Below, piece by piece: positions 33,381 through 45,018 of a DNA stretch of 64,000 bases. The translations under genes and the position numbers were made by a program. Location: positions 1 to 64,000 of the forward strand of contig WHVA01000010.1 in NCBI GenBank assembly GCA_015179125.1, given 5' to 3'. This DNA comes from Gautieria morchelliformis (taxonomy: Eukaryota > Basidiomycota > Agaricomycetes > Gomphales > Gomphaceae). Position 1 is the stretch's first letter. Each line of letters opens with the position of its first letter. Below the pieces are notes generated by a model, which did not search any database, was not told the origin of the DNA, and was given only the letters and a program-made list of their open reading frames with translations.

Positions 33381-34595
33381 TCAGCAATTACAGCCATCTT
33401 GCCCGCTCACTGCACCGCCAGACTTGTTAAGATCGACTCCTGTACCCCGTTGGCCAGTCGGGCGTGCACCAGCGCCGGCCCCAGCAGGTGTACGTGCGGG
33501 TGCCGTCAAAGGAAGCTTCTTGGCTGTGCACCAATGCAGTGTCAGGACACGCCATGGAAATTAAATAAAAGCCACTCACCGATAGAGGTGAATATCTCTG
33601 CTACTCCCTCGCCTGATTTGGCCGATGTTTCGCCCCACATGAGGCCTTCCTCCTCCGCGTATTTCTGAGCCTCTTCCTTCGAAACTTGTCTGAAAAGTGG
33701 TTGTGAAGTTAGCAATAGCCCAAGCGACAATTAGTAGTCTTAAGAGAAGAGAGAAGACGCCCCAAGGATATAGGATGCATGAACCAACGACACCATAGTG
33801 CACATTTAACACGACCATGAGAACGTACCTCCGTGCCTCAAGGTCAGTTTTGTTACCGCAGAGTAAGATGACAATCGATGGATCGGCCTGGCGTTGTAGC
33901 TCGCGAATCCAAGTGCGGGCTTTGTCCAGGGAAGCCTTTCACGCAATAACATGAGTGGTACCATAATGGACATTCAATGCATTCGGATTGTCATACCGTT
34001 TGGGTGATGTCGTAAACCACCACGGCACAGTGTGCGTTCCGATAATACATTGGTGCCTGGCCAGCAGTTGACGGACGTCAATTATCTAGTGAAACAGGTA
34101 CTGACTAGAGACTGATGTATATCTGACATCAGTAATGAGGACCTAGCAACAAGGAAGCCTGACCCACCTTGTATCGCTCCTGTCCGGCAGTATCCCTAGG
34201 GGCAGGGTGAAAAACTCAAGAGAACGCTTTCGTACGAGATGAGTTAACACACCATATCTCAAACTTCACCGTTGTGGTGTCGTCCAACTGCACCGTTTGT
34301 GTCAAAAACGCAGCTGTCGACCACATGATCTCAGACCAGAGCAGACAACGGCCAATGTCATAAGCACTCACCTCCGATGGTACTCTCCCGGTAGTCATCA
34401 AACTGGTCCTTAACAAACCGAAGGACCAAGCTAAAGCTGGGTGAGGACCGTAGCGAGTACGACAGAGAATTTAAGCACCTAGACTTGCCCACCGCCGATT
34501 CACCTTCTCAGGTGGTTAGCTGTGTTTGAATATAACGTACTATGTGCCATATACACACCGAGTAGTACTAACTTGAATTGAAATTGACTAGACAT
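33381..34595 (-). CDS. Rab5/Ypt5-type small GTPase
   Basis: Ten exons on the minus strand restore a complete 211-residue Rab: 34595-34559, 34503-34479, 34430-34372, 34313-34253, 34195-34168, 34111-34106, 34056-33997, 33935-33829, 33689-33580, 33523-33381. All use GT-AG introns of 48-61 nt except one of 139. The G boxes are G1 GESAVGKS, switch I with Thr in YRESTIG, G3 [21 protein letters not shown]4 N-K-T-D and G5 E-T-S-A-K. The C-terminus ends N-C-N-C-type (G-C-N-C), a double-Cys prenylation signal. [13 protein letters not shown] and [15 protein letters not shown] point to Rab5/Ypt5/Vps21, which controls early endosome fusion. Two exons are tiny (25 and 6 nt). The 6-nt exon supplies Ser-Leu of the conserved K-S-L-A-P; without it the frame stays open but lacks these residues. 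The gene is divergent from the RRM gene with about 390 bp between starts. Confidence 0.92.
34106..34111 (-). other. Putative 6-nt microexon of the Rab5 gene
   Basis: On the minus strand TCTCTA is flanked by CATCAG and GTCAGT, i.e. a good 3' and a good 5' splice site. It splits an otherwise 111-nt intron into two of 56 and 49 nt, the normal size in this window. It encodes Ser-Leu, exactly the two residues missing between RYK and APMYYRN when the flanking exons are joined directly. Confidence 0.8.
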
Positions 34596-34982
34596 TGAGT
34601 GATGTAGGGTGGTTACTGTAAGTAGTTGAGGCGGAAGGTGTAACTGTGACTGTTGTTACGATAAGACCGCAGCGCCCAGGAAATTAGCTCCGCTGGTTGC
34701 TTCTCACCACAATCATCCGATTGTAAACTTGCTCTCCCATCGTCTTGTACAGCAAGCACGCTCTCTGGAACAACCGCGAGGAATAAGTTAAGCCCGGCTG
34801 GTCACTCACTTGCAAACAGGTCAGGCTTTTCAGGGAAAAAAAACGTAAACCGCAAGTTCCACACTTGCCAGCGCATCCACGCCAAGCCACGAGTAAACAC
34901 TTTGAGAGCTCATTCTCCAAACTTTTGAGCATCCGGGGTTTATCTTCTACTGAGTTCTATCTCTACCTACGAGCAAGGCGTT

Positions 34983-37906
34983 ATGAATCGTCATAATCCA
35001 TATGGTGGTTACGATGGGCCGCGAAGGGGAAGCGGCTCACCCCAAGGTTCGGGACAAGATCGACATTCACGCTTTGGAAGAAACGCCATGCGAGGAGGTA
35101 GAGGTCGTGGAGGTGCAACGTCCTTCTACGACAGCGGTGACTATGACGATGGAAGTGCTTACAACTCCTCGCAAGGCTACAATGTAAACGGTACTGGTCA
35201 CGAAGATGCCTTCTATTTTCAAGGGCAAGGTCAGCAAATGGCAGTTCCACCCAACTCCTTTAGTAGTCCAGCTGGTTATGGCGCATACGACGACCAAGGA
35301 TATGGTGGAGGAATGTACGAAGGTGTGTATCGTGAAGTTTGCTTATTCAGCTGCCACGTCTCGAGGGTCTTCCACGCGTCTGCATGGTTAGGGTGAGGAT
35401 GAGGAACACGCATGGGATGTCCACCCTTTTTATCGTGAATTACTCTGGAATTGGGCACCTGTGGAAACTATATGTTCAATCATATCTCGAGTCTCAATTT
35501 AAAACAAGGTCAACTAAAGGCTGAGGGTGGGATTCGCGTTTGTGCGTTTGCGAGCACAGACACCCGACGCTCATGAGCCGAAACTACTTTGACCCTTGCA
35601 TGACTTTAAATGCGTTTTACCGTGGCAGGCCCTTTCGTGTTCCTCCTCCTCTCCCTTGATCCTTCCCATCATGCTGCGAGTAACTCACACCTCATGCTAT
35701 CTCCAGATAAATCTCAGTCTCCTTCTCGAGGACAGTTCGGTCAATCGACTCGCGGGAAACGCGCAAATCCGCGTAAAGAGCGTGATGACAAAATTCACGA
35801 CTCATTGATTGAGGAACGTATTCAACGTGAGCGTCCATGTAGGACGTTGTTCATAAGGAATATCAAGGTGTGATATGATTATGCTTCTTGGCACGTTTTT
35901 GTTTGTCTCGTGTTCCGTTGCCTCGCTCCGCCTCGGTCGAAGCCACTCCTTCTAGGGATGTAATCCCAAGCCCGTTCTTCGGCTAATTGAACATCGTGCA
36001 TCATTTTGGTTTTGACCATGACTCTTATGCCTCCTTGAAAGAGACTGATAAGACAGGGCTGACGAACTTTTTACGCTCTTCCCGCATTAGTACGAAACGG
36101 ACAGCGGTGATGTACGTCGCAGGTTTGAAGAACATGGCGAGATCAAAACATTCTTCGACTTGATCGCCAACAGAGGCATGGTTTTCGTTACATACGTGAG
36201 CATTATTGATCCTACCCTTCTCATTTGCGTAAGACGTACCGAAATGCATTGACAACTGACCTGCCCACCCAGTATGACCTCCGCGCTGCGGAAAGAGCGC
36301 GAGATCGCTTACAAGGAAGTGAGATCAGTGGTAGACCTGTCAGCACATTACCCCCTATTAAGCGGGATAAACTTTGACCCGGGCCTTTAATTTTTGGTAG
36401 ATTGACGTACATTATAGCCTTCCTCGAGGAGACGAACAGCAACAAGAATGCGACCGGGATAAAAATCAGGTTTACTAGCTTCCTCTCCAGTTGTCTGGGC
36501 ACTGTTGCTTATACTGGCTTTTCAAACCTACCATACTTCGTCACAGGGTACTTTACTCGTTACGCTCCGCAACTCTGCATCTGGACAGCCGATCGATGAT
36601 ACTGAGGTTCGTCGCAAATTTCAACAGTTTGGAGACGTTAAAAGCGTGAAACACGTCGGTGACCGCCCTGAGTAAGCTTGCGGTCTTTCTGTGTCTGTTG
36701 CTGTACGCTGAAAGTGCACCTTTAGTCAACGTTACGTGGAGCTTTACGACATCAGGGTTAGCACTCCGTGTTTCCCTATGGTCAGACCCAACTCACATAT
36801 CTCTAGGCATGTGAGGAAGCACATGATCGTCTGCGACACCAAGGTCTTCAAGATGGGGTCATGGATATTATCTTCGCCTGGGATGTGCCCGATAACCCTC
36901 TCCCACCCGGCCCATTTCCCCCAACAAAGTCAGTTGTCAAATTTAACGTTGTATTTTTCTCATTCACGCTAAAGGTCGTCTCTTAGGCGGGCCGAGCTTC
37001 GTGACCGACAAGGCGGTGAGCACGAGGACCGACCTGCTCGTGGACGTGGTGGCGGGCGAGGCCGTGGACAACGCGGGCGAGACGGTTTCCGTGACCGTGA
37101 CCCGCGTGACCGCGAACTTGACGACTGGGAGAGAGACCGCGGCCCCCCTCGGGACGACTGGGGTCGCGATCGCGGAAGGAGATATGACGATATGGGCCCT
37201 GGTCCAAGTCCGAGAAGTGGACGGTACGATAGAGAGAACGATGGATATGGACCGTCATCGAATGGACCAACAGACGATAGATTGGAACAGGCGAAGAAGG
37301 TGCAGCAGGTGATTTATAATCCCATTGGATGGCTAGCTTGGAGCTTACCTATCCTGTCTTCTCAAGCTATTGGCCGCTCTCAAGCAGCCTGCACCTGGAT
37401 CTTCATCTCAGGCGCCTCCGATCCCGCCACCCACTGTTCAGCCTCCTCGCATGCCTATGCCCCCTCCACCTATACCTCCAAGTACCGGACCTTCCATGAA
37501 TTCTTACTATCCGCCTCCACCTGGAGGCATGCAACCACCACCGTATATGCCACCGCCACCACCGAACCCTTACGCGACATACCCACCGCCGTCTCAGATG
37601 CCGCCACCGCCGCAACAGCAACAATCGCAGCAGCCCCAGCCTTCGATGTCCCCCGTACCCCCGACTGGGATTTCTTCTTTGCCGCCGACCCTGTTGGCGT
37701 TGCTTCAGCAAGCACAGCAACAAGCACAGCAACAAGCACAGCCACCTCCGCAAGCCCATGGTCAGCCGCATCAACCAACGCCGCCTATGCCATACAGCCT
37801 GCCCCAGCACCAGTCGCCACCTCAGCCAACGTCTAACCAGCCTCCGGCTATACAAAGCCCTCAATATCAACAGTTACTCGCATTCATGGTTGGTTCTTCA
37901 AATTAG
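34983..37906 (+). CDS. Mei2-like RNA-binding protein with two RRMs
   Basis: Ten exons fit: 34983-35322, 35629-35867, 36091-36195, 36273-36338, 36401-36469, 36547-36671, 36726-36756, 36807-36928, 36975-37308, 37367-37906; 656 residues. The N-terminus is Gly/Arg/Tyr-rich (RGG-like). RRM1 (about 183-260) has RNP2 CRTLFIRNIK and RNP1-like RGMVFVTYYDL. RRM2 (about 274-352) has GTLLVTLRN and QRYVELYDIRA. An Arg/Asp/Gly-rich stretch (RGRGGGRGRG, then RD repeats) and a Pro/Gln-rich tail follow. The RRM pair resembles fungal Mei2-type proteins, which bind specific transcripts; the third C-terminal RRM of true Mei2 is not seen. Exon 2's start (35629) is the least certain, because the first intron is long (306 nt) and the first residues of exon 2 are atypical. 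A dispersed repeat begins right after the stop. Confidence 0.85.
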
Positions 37907-37908
37907 CC

Positions 37909-38188
37909 GTATTAATGAAATGAAATTAACTCGTGCATTGTCGGCAGCAATCTCAACAAAAGAGGACGTGATGTTTGAAAAGTATTGTCGTCAATGTTGG
38001 TTGCCTTCTTCTTGCATTATCCTGTTCCTATATTGTTTCCCTGATCGGTAGTGAGTAACTACGTGTCACAGCTGTTGTGTTTACATGTCCATCTGTACAA
38101 AGTACTTACTGATAAGTATCGTGTAAAGACGGTATATTTTTGCTTCCAAAGAACCAGACTTGACGCCGTGTCGGACGGCTTCCTACTA
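37909..38188 (+). repeat. ~280-bp dispersed repeat, uninterrupted copy
   Basis: It begins CCGTATTAATGAAATGAAAT just after the stop of the RRM gene and ends near GCTTCCTACT. A second copy is split in two at 40928-41019 and 45049-45218 by a TIR element. The copies are over 90% identical by eye. The repeat has no TIRs that I can see and lies between the RRM and amidase genes. Confidence 0.75.
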
Positions 38189-38321
38189 ACCATCTTTCCA
38201 GAAGGCTGCGGACTCAATCTGGAGTGTTCGTTATCTGAGGGCACTTTTCATAAATGGGCCTGGCATACTTATCTCTTGTAGCTGATCTGCCCCTGGATCC
38301 AGCAGTTATTGATCAACCATA

Positions 38322-40711
38322 ATGGCTCTACCCAATATCCCCACTAAACAGTCACCTATAACGGCCGAAGTGCTGCAGACGACGGTGTCTAAAATAGGCA
38401 TCAAAATTCCAGAGCATCTTGTCCAGGATTATGCGGCCACTTTAGCAGATGCACAGCAAGACATGGAGACCCTCATGGCCATGGACGGTGAGCTGCAGCT
38501 CATGGTCGCAATATTCTGCGTAGAAGCGGTGACCATGTTATTCCTGTAAGATTTCGTTCCCATCCCCGACACAAGCCGCTTCCCGCGTACACGCGTCCAC
38601 TATCCATCAAAAGACGACAATCCTTTTGGTGCATGGGCCTGGAAAGCTACTGTGAAGAATATAGATGATCGCGAGGTGAAAGAAGGACTCCTTGCTGGGA
38701 GAACTGTCTGTTTGAAGGTCCGATGTGCCAGACGTTGTGGGCTTGATACAGGAGGCTCATATACATTTCCAGGACAATGTCTGCCTGGCTGGTGTTCCAT
38801 GTCTCTTTGGTACTAATGTCTTCTCTGATTGGGTGCCGAATACGGATGCCACCATTGTGACTCGAATTCTGAAGGCTGGCGGCGTGGTATAGTATAGCCT
38901 ATATGCAACCTGCTACTTTATATATTCTTTGTTTTTCAGATAACAGGAAAGGCCACTTGTAACAATTGTACGTATGAATGTCATGCTTGATGACTGTCCC
39001 TATCACATTCTTCGTAGTCTGTTCCTTTGGGGTATCCAACACAGCCGCGCAGGGACCAGTTGGCAATCCTTATGACACGACCCGCTCAGCCGGTGGCTCA
39101 AGCTCGGGAACGGGCGTTCTTGTCGCCACGGGCGAAGTTGACCTTGGCATTGGTGCCGATCAGGGTGGAAGCATCCGCGTGGTTGGTAGCTTACCCTGTT
39201 TATTTTGGCTTTCCACAGACTGTCTTTCAGCCAGCAGCACACGTTGGGATTGTAGGGCTGAAGCCCACTTACGGGTTGGTTCCTTACACTGGGCTTATTT
39301 CAGGGGAGCTTTCCGTGGATCACGTTGGTCCGTCTTCATTGTGCAATAATGACCATTGCTTAACCCATTATAAACTGTTGGCTGCAGGTCCCATGACGCC
39401 GGTTTGCATTATGACATTTTTAAATTATTTCAAAGTTAACACCATTCTAGCATGTCCTTTCGAATGCTCTACTCCTTCGCGTCATTGCCGGCGTCGATGG
39501 AATTGATGACCGTCAATCTGTAGGAACTCCATACCCGCCCAAAGTTCCGGATTATCACTCTCTCCTTCTTGCCGCTCGTAAAGCCAGAAGTTTGCTCGCG
39601 CTACCTGACGATTCGTTACCAGCGTTAGGATCTCTCCGTATTGGAGAAGAAACGTCGAGGGTAGGGCCACGCGAAGAGATAACTGCAGATATGTTTGGAA
39701 AAGGTAGTCCGAACGGTGGCACGCGCAAGATGCGAATTGGAATTTTACTGGAAGGCGGTCACATTACTGGGATGGATCAGCGGGTCTTCGAATGTGTACA
39801 AAATGCTGCAAGGAAGTTTAAAGATTTAGACGCGGAAGTCGAGGAAATCAGCATCCCTGAACATCTCGATATGGCTCTGTTAACTCGTGGGCTTAGGTGC
39901 CTGTTCCTCCAATTTCTCCAAGGCGACCAATTGACTATGCTAGATTTTCTCGAGCTAACGACCTTCAAGGGAGGGCGGCCGGACGGAAGCAGCTTTATTT
40001 GACGGATTTCGCCCAACTTGTATACCCGTGGACGCAAGAGAAATTTGACAAGGTATGAATAAAGTCTTGTGTCAATGCCAAATCTTCGACCTATTAGAGC
40101 TTATGTGTTGGCTGATATGTATTGCGCAGGTCTGCGTCAGCTCAGCCAGTATAATGATCGTAAGTACGTTTCTTAATCCCACTGTTTTATGTCGAATAAG
40201 GCTACTTTTCAGAACGGTTTGTACGCAGACGAACGTTATCCCATGTTACATGGGAAATGCCACAATATGTTGCGAAGGCTTCAAATGAAGTACGACACGG
40301 CACTGGAAAAAGTCGACATCCTCGTTATGCCCACAACGCCCTGGGTAGCCAAAGTGATGCCTGTGAGTACGAGGTTATATCCTTGATGACTTGCTCAGTG
40401 TTTTGTAGCCCGTCGATGCACCTCCCCGCATCCACTTCCAAGAGGCAAATGGTTTGGTGCGTCGTGTCACTGAGTGCAATCATAATTAATCTATTGATAC
40501 GCGCCTTATCCAGACAGGCAATACTCAGCCATTTAACCACACTGGTCACCCAGCGTTGACCATCCCTTGCGGGATGTTGCCGCCACCAGAAGGCCCGGAG
40601 ACATTGAGGCTGCCTGTTGGGATGCAGCTGGTAGGCAAGCATTTCGACGAACTTACATTATATAAGGCTGCGCTGGCATGGAGTGATGAGTTTGATTGGA
40701 AAAGCATGTAG
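38322..40711 (+). CDS. Amidase-signature family hydrolase
   Basis: Exons that fit: 38322-38487, 38551-38717, 38773-38886, 38940-38967, 39018-39181, 39231-39327, 39388-39401 (14 nt), 39451-39896, 39944-40052, 40130-40159, 40213-40362, 40409-40456, 40514-40711; about 576 residues. The Ser-cisSer-Lys triad is visible: Lys in VCLKDN (about residue 111), cis-Ser in S-A-G-G-S-S-S-G (about 187) and the nucleophile in GADQGGSIR (about 210). Further family marks are [29 protein letters not shown] and [11 protein letters not shown]. The enzyme hydrolyses C-N bonds of amides; the substrate is unknown, and fungal homologues include acetamidase-like and fatty-acid-amide-type enzymes. The stretch 40053-40212 is unclear: the GT-AG-consistent exon there gives [10 protein letters not shown], whereas another frame gives a more natural [19 protein letters not shown] frameshift or lost splice site may be present. 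Confidence 0.82.
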
Positions 40712-40927
40712 CTGCGTATCTCAAACCACAGATCCAAGTTGTCCATTGTGTCCGGCGAGGCAGAAATTACTAGATCACACTCATGATGTACTGCATTAGT
40801 ACGAACTCGGTAGAAATTGGCAATAAATAAACTTGGCTTCATCGATTACACATCACGCAGAATACAGACTGCCTATGTGTGTGACAGTAATGTTGATATA
40901 TTTTTATTTTTATTTTTGGCTAGAGAG

Positions 40928-41019
40928 CTCCGTATTAATGAAATGAAATTAACTCGTGCATTGTCGGCAGCAATCTCAACAAAAGAGGACGTGATGTTTG
41001 AAAAATATTGTCATCAATG
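40928..41019 (+). repeat. Dispersed repeat, left half of split copy
   Basis: It matches 37909-37997 and is cut after TCAATG by the TIR element; the repeat continues at 45049. The last five bases, CAATG, form the left target-site duplication. Confidence 0.8.
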
Positions 41020-41817
41020 GATGACTTTCCGTAGACCTAAAATCCTAAATTCCTTTTCCTAAATGCCTCGGAACAGCGAGCCGGGAGCTAGCCGGTGACA
41101 GGCAAAAATACCGCGATGCGGGGAAAACGGCCATGGCCGTTCGATTAGTAATGTGATCACGTGACCTACGGGCCAAATAGCTACCGAGCACCAACACCCC
41201 ACATGTACACCTTATGTACCATGAGACTAAAACATTACATCACGTGCGAGTCACAGTATATGTCCACAACACGTCCACAACCACCTCGAGCTTGCTGCGT
41301 GCCGCAGCAACCCCCACGCGTCCCTACGTGCCCCAGAGCGTGTTAACTTGGGTAAGTCAATGCCACGACTTCCCACCTTCAAGACATATATAAGACTCGA
41401 AGTCTCTCCAGCTCCAGACGCCATGGACCGCAGTAGTTCTATCTTCTCTCCTCCCTCTATCGACCCCGAACCACCACCACCCTTGTTGTACACCATCGAC
41501 GCCTCTCTCATTCCTAAACCACCACTGCCCCACACCATGCCCCTGTTTGTTGATATGCACAACTCCAGTCCTCTTATCGCTTCTCCAGAAACTCCACTGC
41601 GATGCAAACTTGCCTGGTTTCACAGTCTCTTACGTCCTGTCCACTGTGTGGTGCGTGATACTTAATTCCAAGGTAATATCAGTTCTCTTCGCTATCATTC
41701 ATACCTGTCCAGCTTGCTGACTTAAGCTGTCATCAGCTCAACCGTGTTAACTCCCGTTTACTTTCTCTACCATTCTCTCTGTTGCTCTTTTTTCCCCTCA
41801 CTTTCTATTCCACTGCT

Positions 41818-42443
41818 ATGCCTATGCCTATGCCTATGCCAGTTCGCCTTCAAAGATGCGCTACATGTGGTAATCCGATGAGAGACTTTGCAGCCTGCAA
41901 AGGCTTGAGAACGGTGGCGAATCGCGGAAAGGTTATGCAGCGGGTAAGCAATTTTATCTGCGTCTCTCCTAGAGGATACTAATCGCTCTGTAGTGCTCCA
42001 ATCACAACTGCAATTCCACCATCTTTTATACAAATGCTTACCCCACCTATGACAGCGCCGTTGAAGTGGCTCGATCCTGGAACGAGTACTATGCATCCTT
42101 GGCAGCGCAAGCATTGCCGCAGCCTAACTACATCACCCAGCCAGTTCCATTGGCAGCGCCACCGGTTGCCGTCCCTTTCGTTCCTCACAGTCCCCCATCT
42201 TTTCCGACACCTCTACCACCTCTGCGTCCCGCGCCTCTTCTGCTACCTCTGCATCCCGCACCTCCCTTACCGCCTGCTCCTCCTTACATACCCCCACTTG
42301 CGAGCTGTAGGCTCACGGTCCAATCCTGTGGTAGCGCCGTGGACCATGGAAGCCGCAGGATTTCCTCATTGTATCCGCGAGCGCAGTTGAGCATGGAGTT
42401 CCTGACCACAGCGATGGGTGAGCAAGAAAAACATATCACTTAG
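41818..42443 (+). CDS. GRF-like zinc-ribbon, proline-rich protein in TIR element
   Basis: Exons 41818-41943 and 41994-42443 join in frame (191 residues). The N-terminus is MPMPMPMPVRLQ. It is followed by C-A-T-C-G ... C-K-G-L-R-T-V-A-N-R-G-K-V-M-Q-R-C-S-N-H-N-C, a spacing like GRF-type zinc fingers (N-x-G-R/K and two late Cys). The rest is Pro-rich without structure. The 3' third overlaps, antisense, the last recognisable exon of the CxC pseudogene, so the C-terminus may not be real. A possible upstream exon (MDRSSSIFSPP at 41423) lies in an open frame. Function is unknown; nucleic-acid binding is suggested only by the finger. Confidence 0.45.
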
Positions 42444-43292
42444 AATGAAACTTACCAGCCCATGTGCATTTGTGTGGCAAATCGTTCGCAAAGGTCAGTC
42501 TCCAGAAAGAAATGGGCGTGACTTGGATGGCATTGGGGAAAGATCTAATATCCGGTGCATAATACACACGGACATTATCCTTGACGTATGAATGGTAGTG
42601 GTAGCGAGTACAGCAGCCTAGGGTAGATGAATTAGCAGGAAGATCGATAGGAGGTCGACAGACACTTACCACGGCAGTATGTCGACGACGTGGTGATGGG
42701 AATAGGACCGTATGAGCGAGTGAACAACGTGGCTCTATACGTCCTAATCTCGCGAAGTTCGGGTCCTTCGCCTGATTTCCGTCGCTGCGGGTTGTTCGGA
42801 CACTCTGGCTGGATGCAGATGCGGACTGGAGGCAGAAAGTCATACATGCCTAGAATAGATGCACTTCATGAGTAAAAACATTATAAGATGCTCAGAGGAT
42901 GCAGATTACTCACGAACACACACTTGGGCTCCATGCTGAAGAAATAACGGGAGAAGAACACGCGGATCGATGATTAGCTGGTGAGCATCGTCCCACGCAA
43001 TGTGGCGCAATGCGGTTCAGCAGAGACGTGCTATTCCATCTTCCACATCAAGAGCCAGTTGCAGGAACTCGTGAATGGGAAGGGGCAATCCATCGGGGGC
43101 CGTTGTAGCAGTTGACAGCTGAGTGAATTGTATCTTGGGCTTAAAGTGTTGCAGAAGTGTGATATAAAGTATTATTTTGTCATGGGGAACGTCTAACAGC
43201 TCTGGGAATACACGACACGCGTTGTAGACGTGTGCTAGAGACATTCGACGATGGACATTATGTTTAGGAGGGTTACCTAATGTAGACCACAA
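42290..43292 (-). pseudogene. CxC cysteine-cluster protein, KDZ-transposon associated
   Basis: The exons 43292-42914, 42849-42670 and 42617 to about 42458 join in frame. The protein has PLPIHEFLQLALDV, WDDAHQLIIDPRVLLPLFLQ, then C-I-Q-P-E-C-P-N-N, ATLFTRSYGPIP, T-Y-C-R-G-C-C-T-R-Y-H-Y-H-S-Y-V and NAIQVTPISFW. These match the CxC5-like cluster found N-terminal to KDZ transposases in Agaricomycetes. A further exon near 42400-42300 reads NCARGYNEEI but is off by one in frame. A TGA near 43015 (likely from TGG, Trp, in L-C-W-T-A-L-R-H) truncates it. No transposase domain follows, so this is a remnant. The frame before 43270 is uncertain. Confidence 0.7.
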
Positions 43293-43323
43293 GGACCCCT
43301 AACGGCCATGGCCGTTTTCCCCG

Positions 43324-45018
43324 TAGCTGGGTATTCCCAGGGAAGCACATTAAAGCTCCGCCCGATCCCCGCATCGCCCAGACCTCTGAATCTACGCAGG
43401 AGGTCCGACCCCCTTTCTAGCCATAATCAAAGTCCATAACTGACAGGTCTGACAGCTGGCATCACATTTGGCCCAATTTGGACATCAACACACTCTACAA
43501 CGGCTGGCTGTCCCAGGAGCCTGGCTAGAAGTCGGGCCAGCGAGATGCCGAGCGTACACCGATGACAGTACACCAGTAATACACGGTTCACCGGGGCCGG
43601 TGCCGCCCGGCACCAACCGCCACTGACTTTCGGCCGTCAAAGGTGGCAATTACCATTTGCAGCACTCTCCCACCATCTGCACCGCGCGCTGTTGCGCGTT
43701 GTCACACAACGCGTGGCACCGTGGTTCACCACGTCCCATCGAGTGTCGCTCGCACCCAACGCTAAGGGGCCGCCATTTGTGCACCCTCGAGTTCCACGAG
43801 GAACGTCGTACCCACTCGCTCCCCCTCTCAGGTGAGCGATGTTATCTAACGTTCAGCGCTGAGACTCACCTGCCTCACCTGCCCTTGGCCTCACTCCCTG
43901 TACCCCGCCGCCCCCTCGCACTCGACATCGTATCCCGGTCATTGTCACTCGCCGTCCACTCGTGTTCCACCCCACCATCCACCACTCAGCGATGCTCCCT
44001 GTCCACATAGGCCACAGCCTCGACCATTATTTCCGAGTCAGGCCGCACGCGGGGGGAATGTGCACTTCTTTGCATGTACAGTGTGGGCTTCCGATTAGTT
44101 ATAAGCATTGGTGCCTACTGTACATGGTCTACAGTATTACTTGCACCACACGCTGTTGTCCTGCAACCAGAAATAGACCCGTTTGATATGATCTCCACCG
44201 TTTTATGGTAAGATATCAAAGATGCTGCTGTTTTTCATTCCGTTATCTGTTGCCTAATAAACATATTTATTAACAGCTATATAGCGTTGATTACACTGAG
44301 AGTAGAGTCACGACGCCAGTCCCGTGTCACGTGCTCCATCCTCGCACATGGAGGATCGCCCAAGCCCATGGCTTATGGGTCGACAGCCTTGTTCCAGGCT
44401 TCTACACCTTCCTTCATTTCGCACTGAGCATATTTGTTCTTAACTGAACTGAATGGCGTGCCTAGTAATTGCAATTCAGTTCAGATAACATAGATTGGGA
44501 ACAAATATCTCAGAAATTTATGGCATATGATAGACTATTCTACCATCTGCAAGGTCACTAAAAGTCTGCGCTGGTCTTTGCAGTACGCATCTGTGGTTTC
44601 CTGGGTGCCACCGCAGGGTTTCCTGGCCTGGCTCGCTTCCCTCTGGGTGGCATAATGAGTACAAACGGGCACGCCCGCCGTCCGTCAGCAATATGCACTA
44701 TTTATCAGGCAGGTAGTACTCACCGCAGGCCACATGGTGTGTGGCTACCCTGCATCGGTGTTTGAGGTCATGAGGTACAAGCCGGCCGTGGACATCATGA
44801 GTCAGCACGGCCGGGGACCAACCCGTGTTGGTGCACACTGGTGGCCAGCGCTGTGCACCGGCGATTACCACCGTTTAGCACCTTGCGGCGCTAACCCCTG
44901 TGAACCGTGTATAACTCCCGATGACAGCTTGGACTCTCGTTTGAAAATTGGTCTTACGGTTTGAACCTTGGTCTAAACCTACAACTTTTCTCATGCAAAG
45001 CTGCTTTAGAACTGCGAG
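43324..45018. other. Right part of the TIR element, no gene recognised
   Basis: Frames here are short, Cys/His/Pro-rich and without familiar domains. The stretch contains an imperfect palindrome at 44430-44508. It may be unrelated filler captured by the element. Confidence 0.4.

Noticed and set aside
34056..34076. Upstream extension of the Rab exon reading STAGQ before APMYY
   Set aside because: It would need a weak acceptor and yields non-conserved residues, whereas the 6-nt exon gives the conserved Ser-Leu with good splice sites.
37192..37836. Long overlapping frame in the last exons of the RRM gene
   Set aside because: It is a shifted reading of the same DNA with Ala/Thr-rich, unstructured sequence; the Pro/Gln-rich frame joins the RRM exons properly.
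37403..37870. Arg-rich minus-strand frame of 155 residues
   Set aside because: It is the antisense of the Pro/Gln repeat tail; composition bias alone keeps it open.
41348..41665. Stand-alone 80-105-residue Pro-rich gene
   Set aside because: It has no domain and opens without a clear ATG at its start; at most it is an upstream exon of the GRF-like gene.
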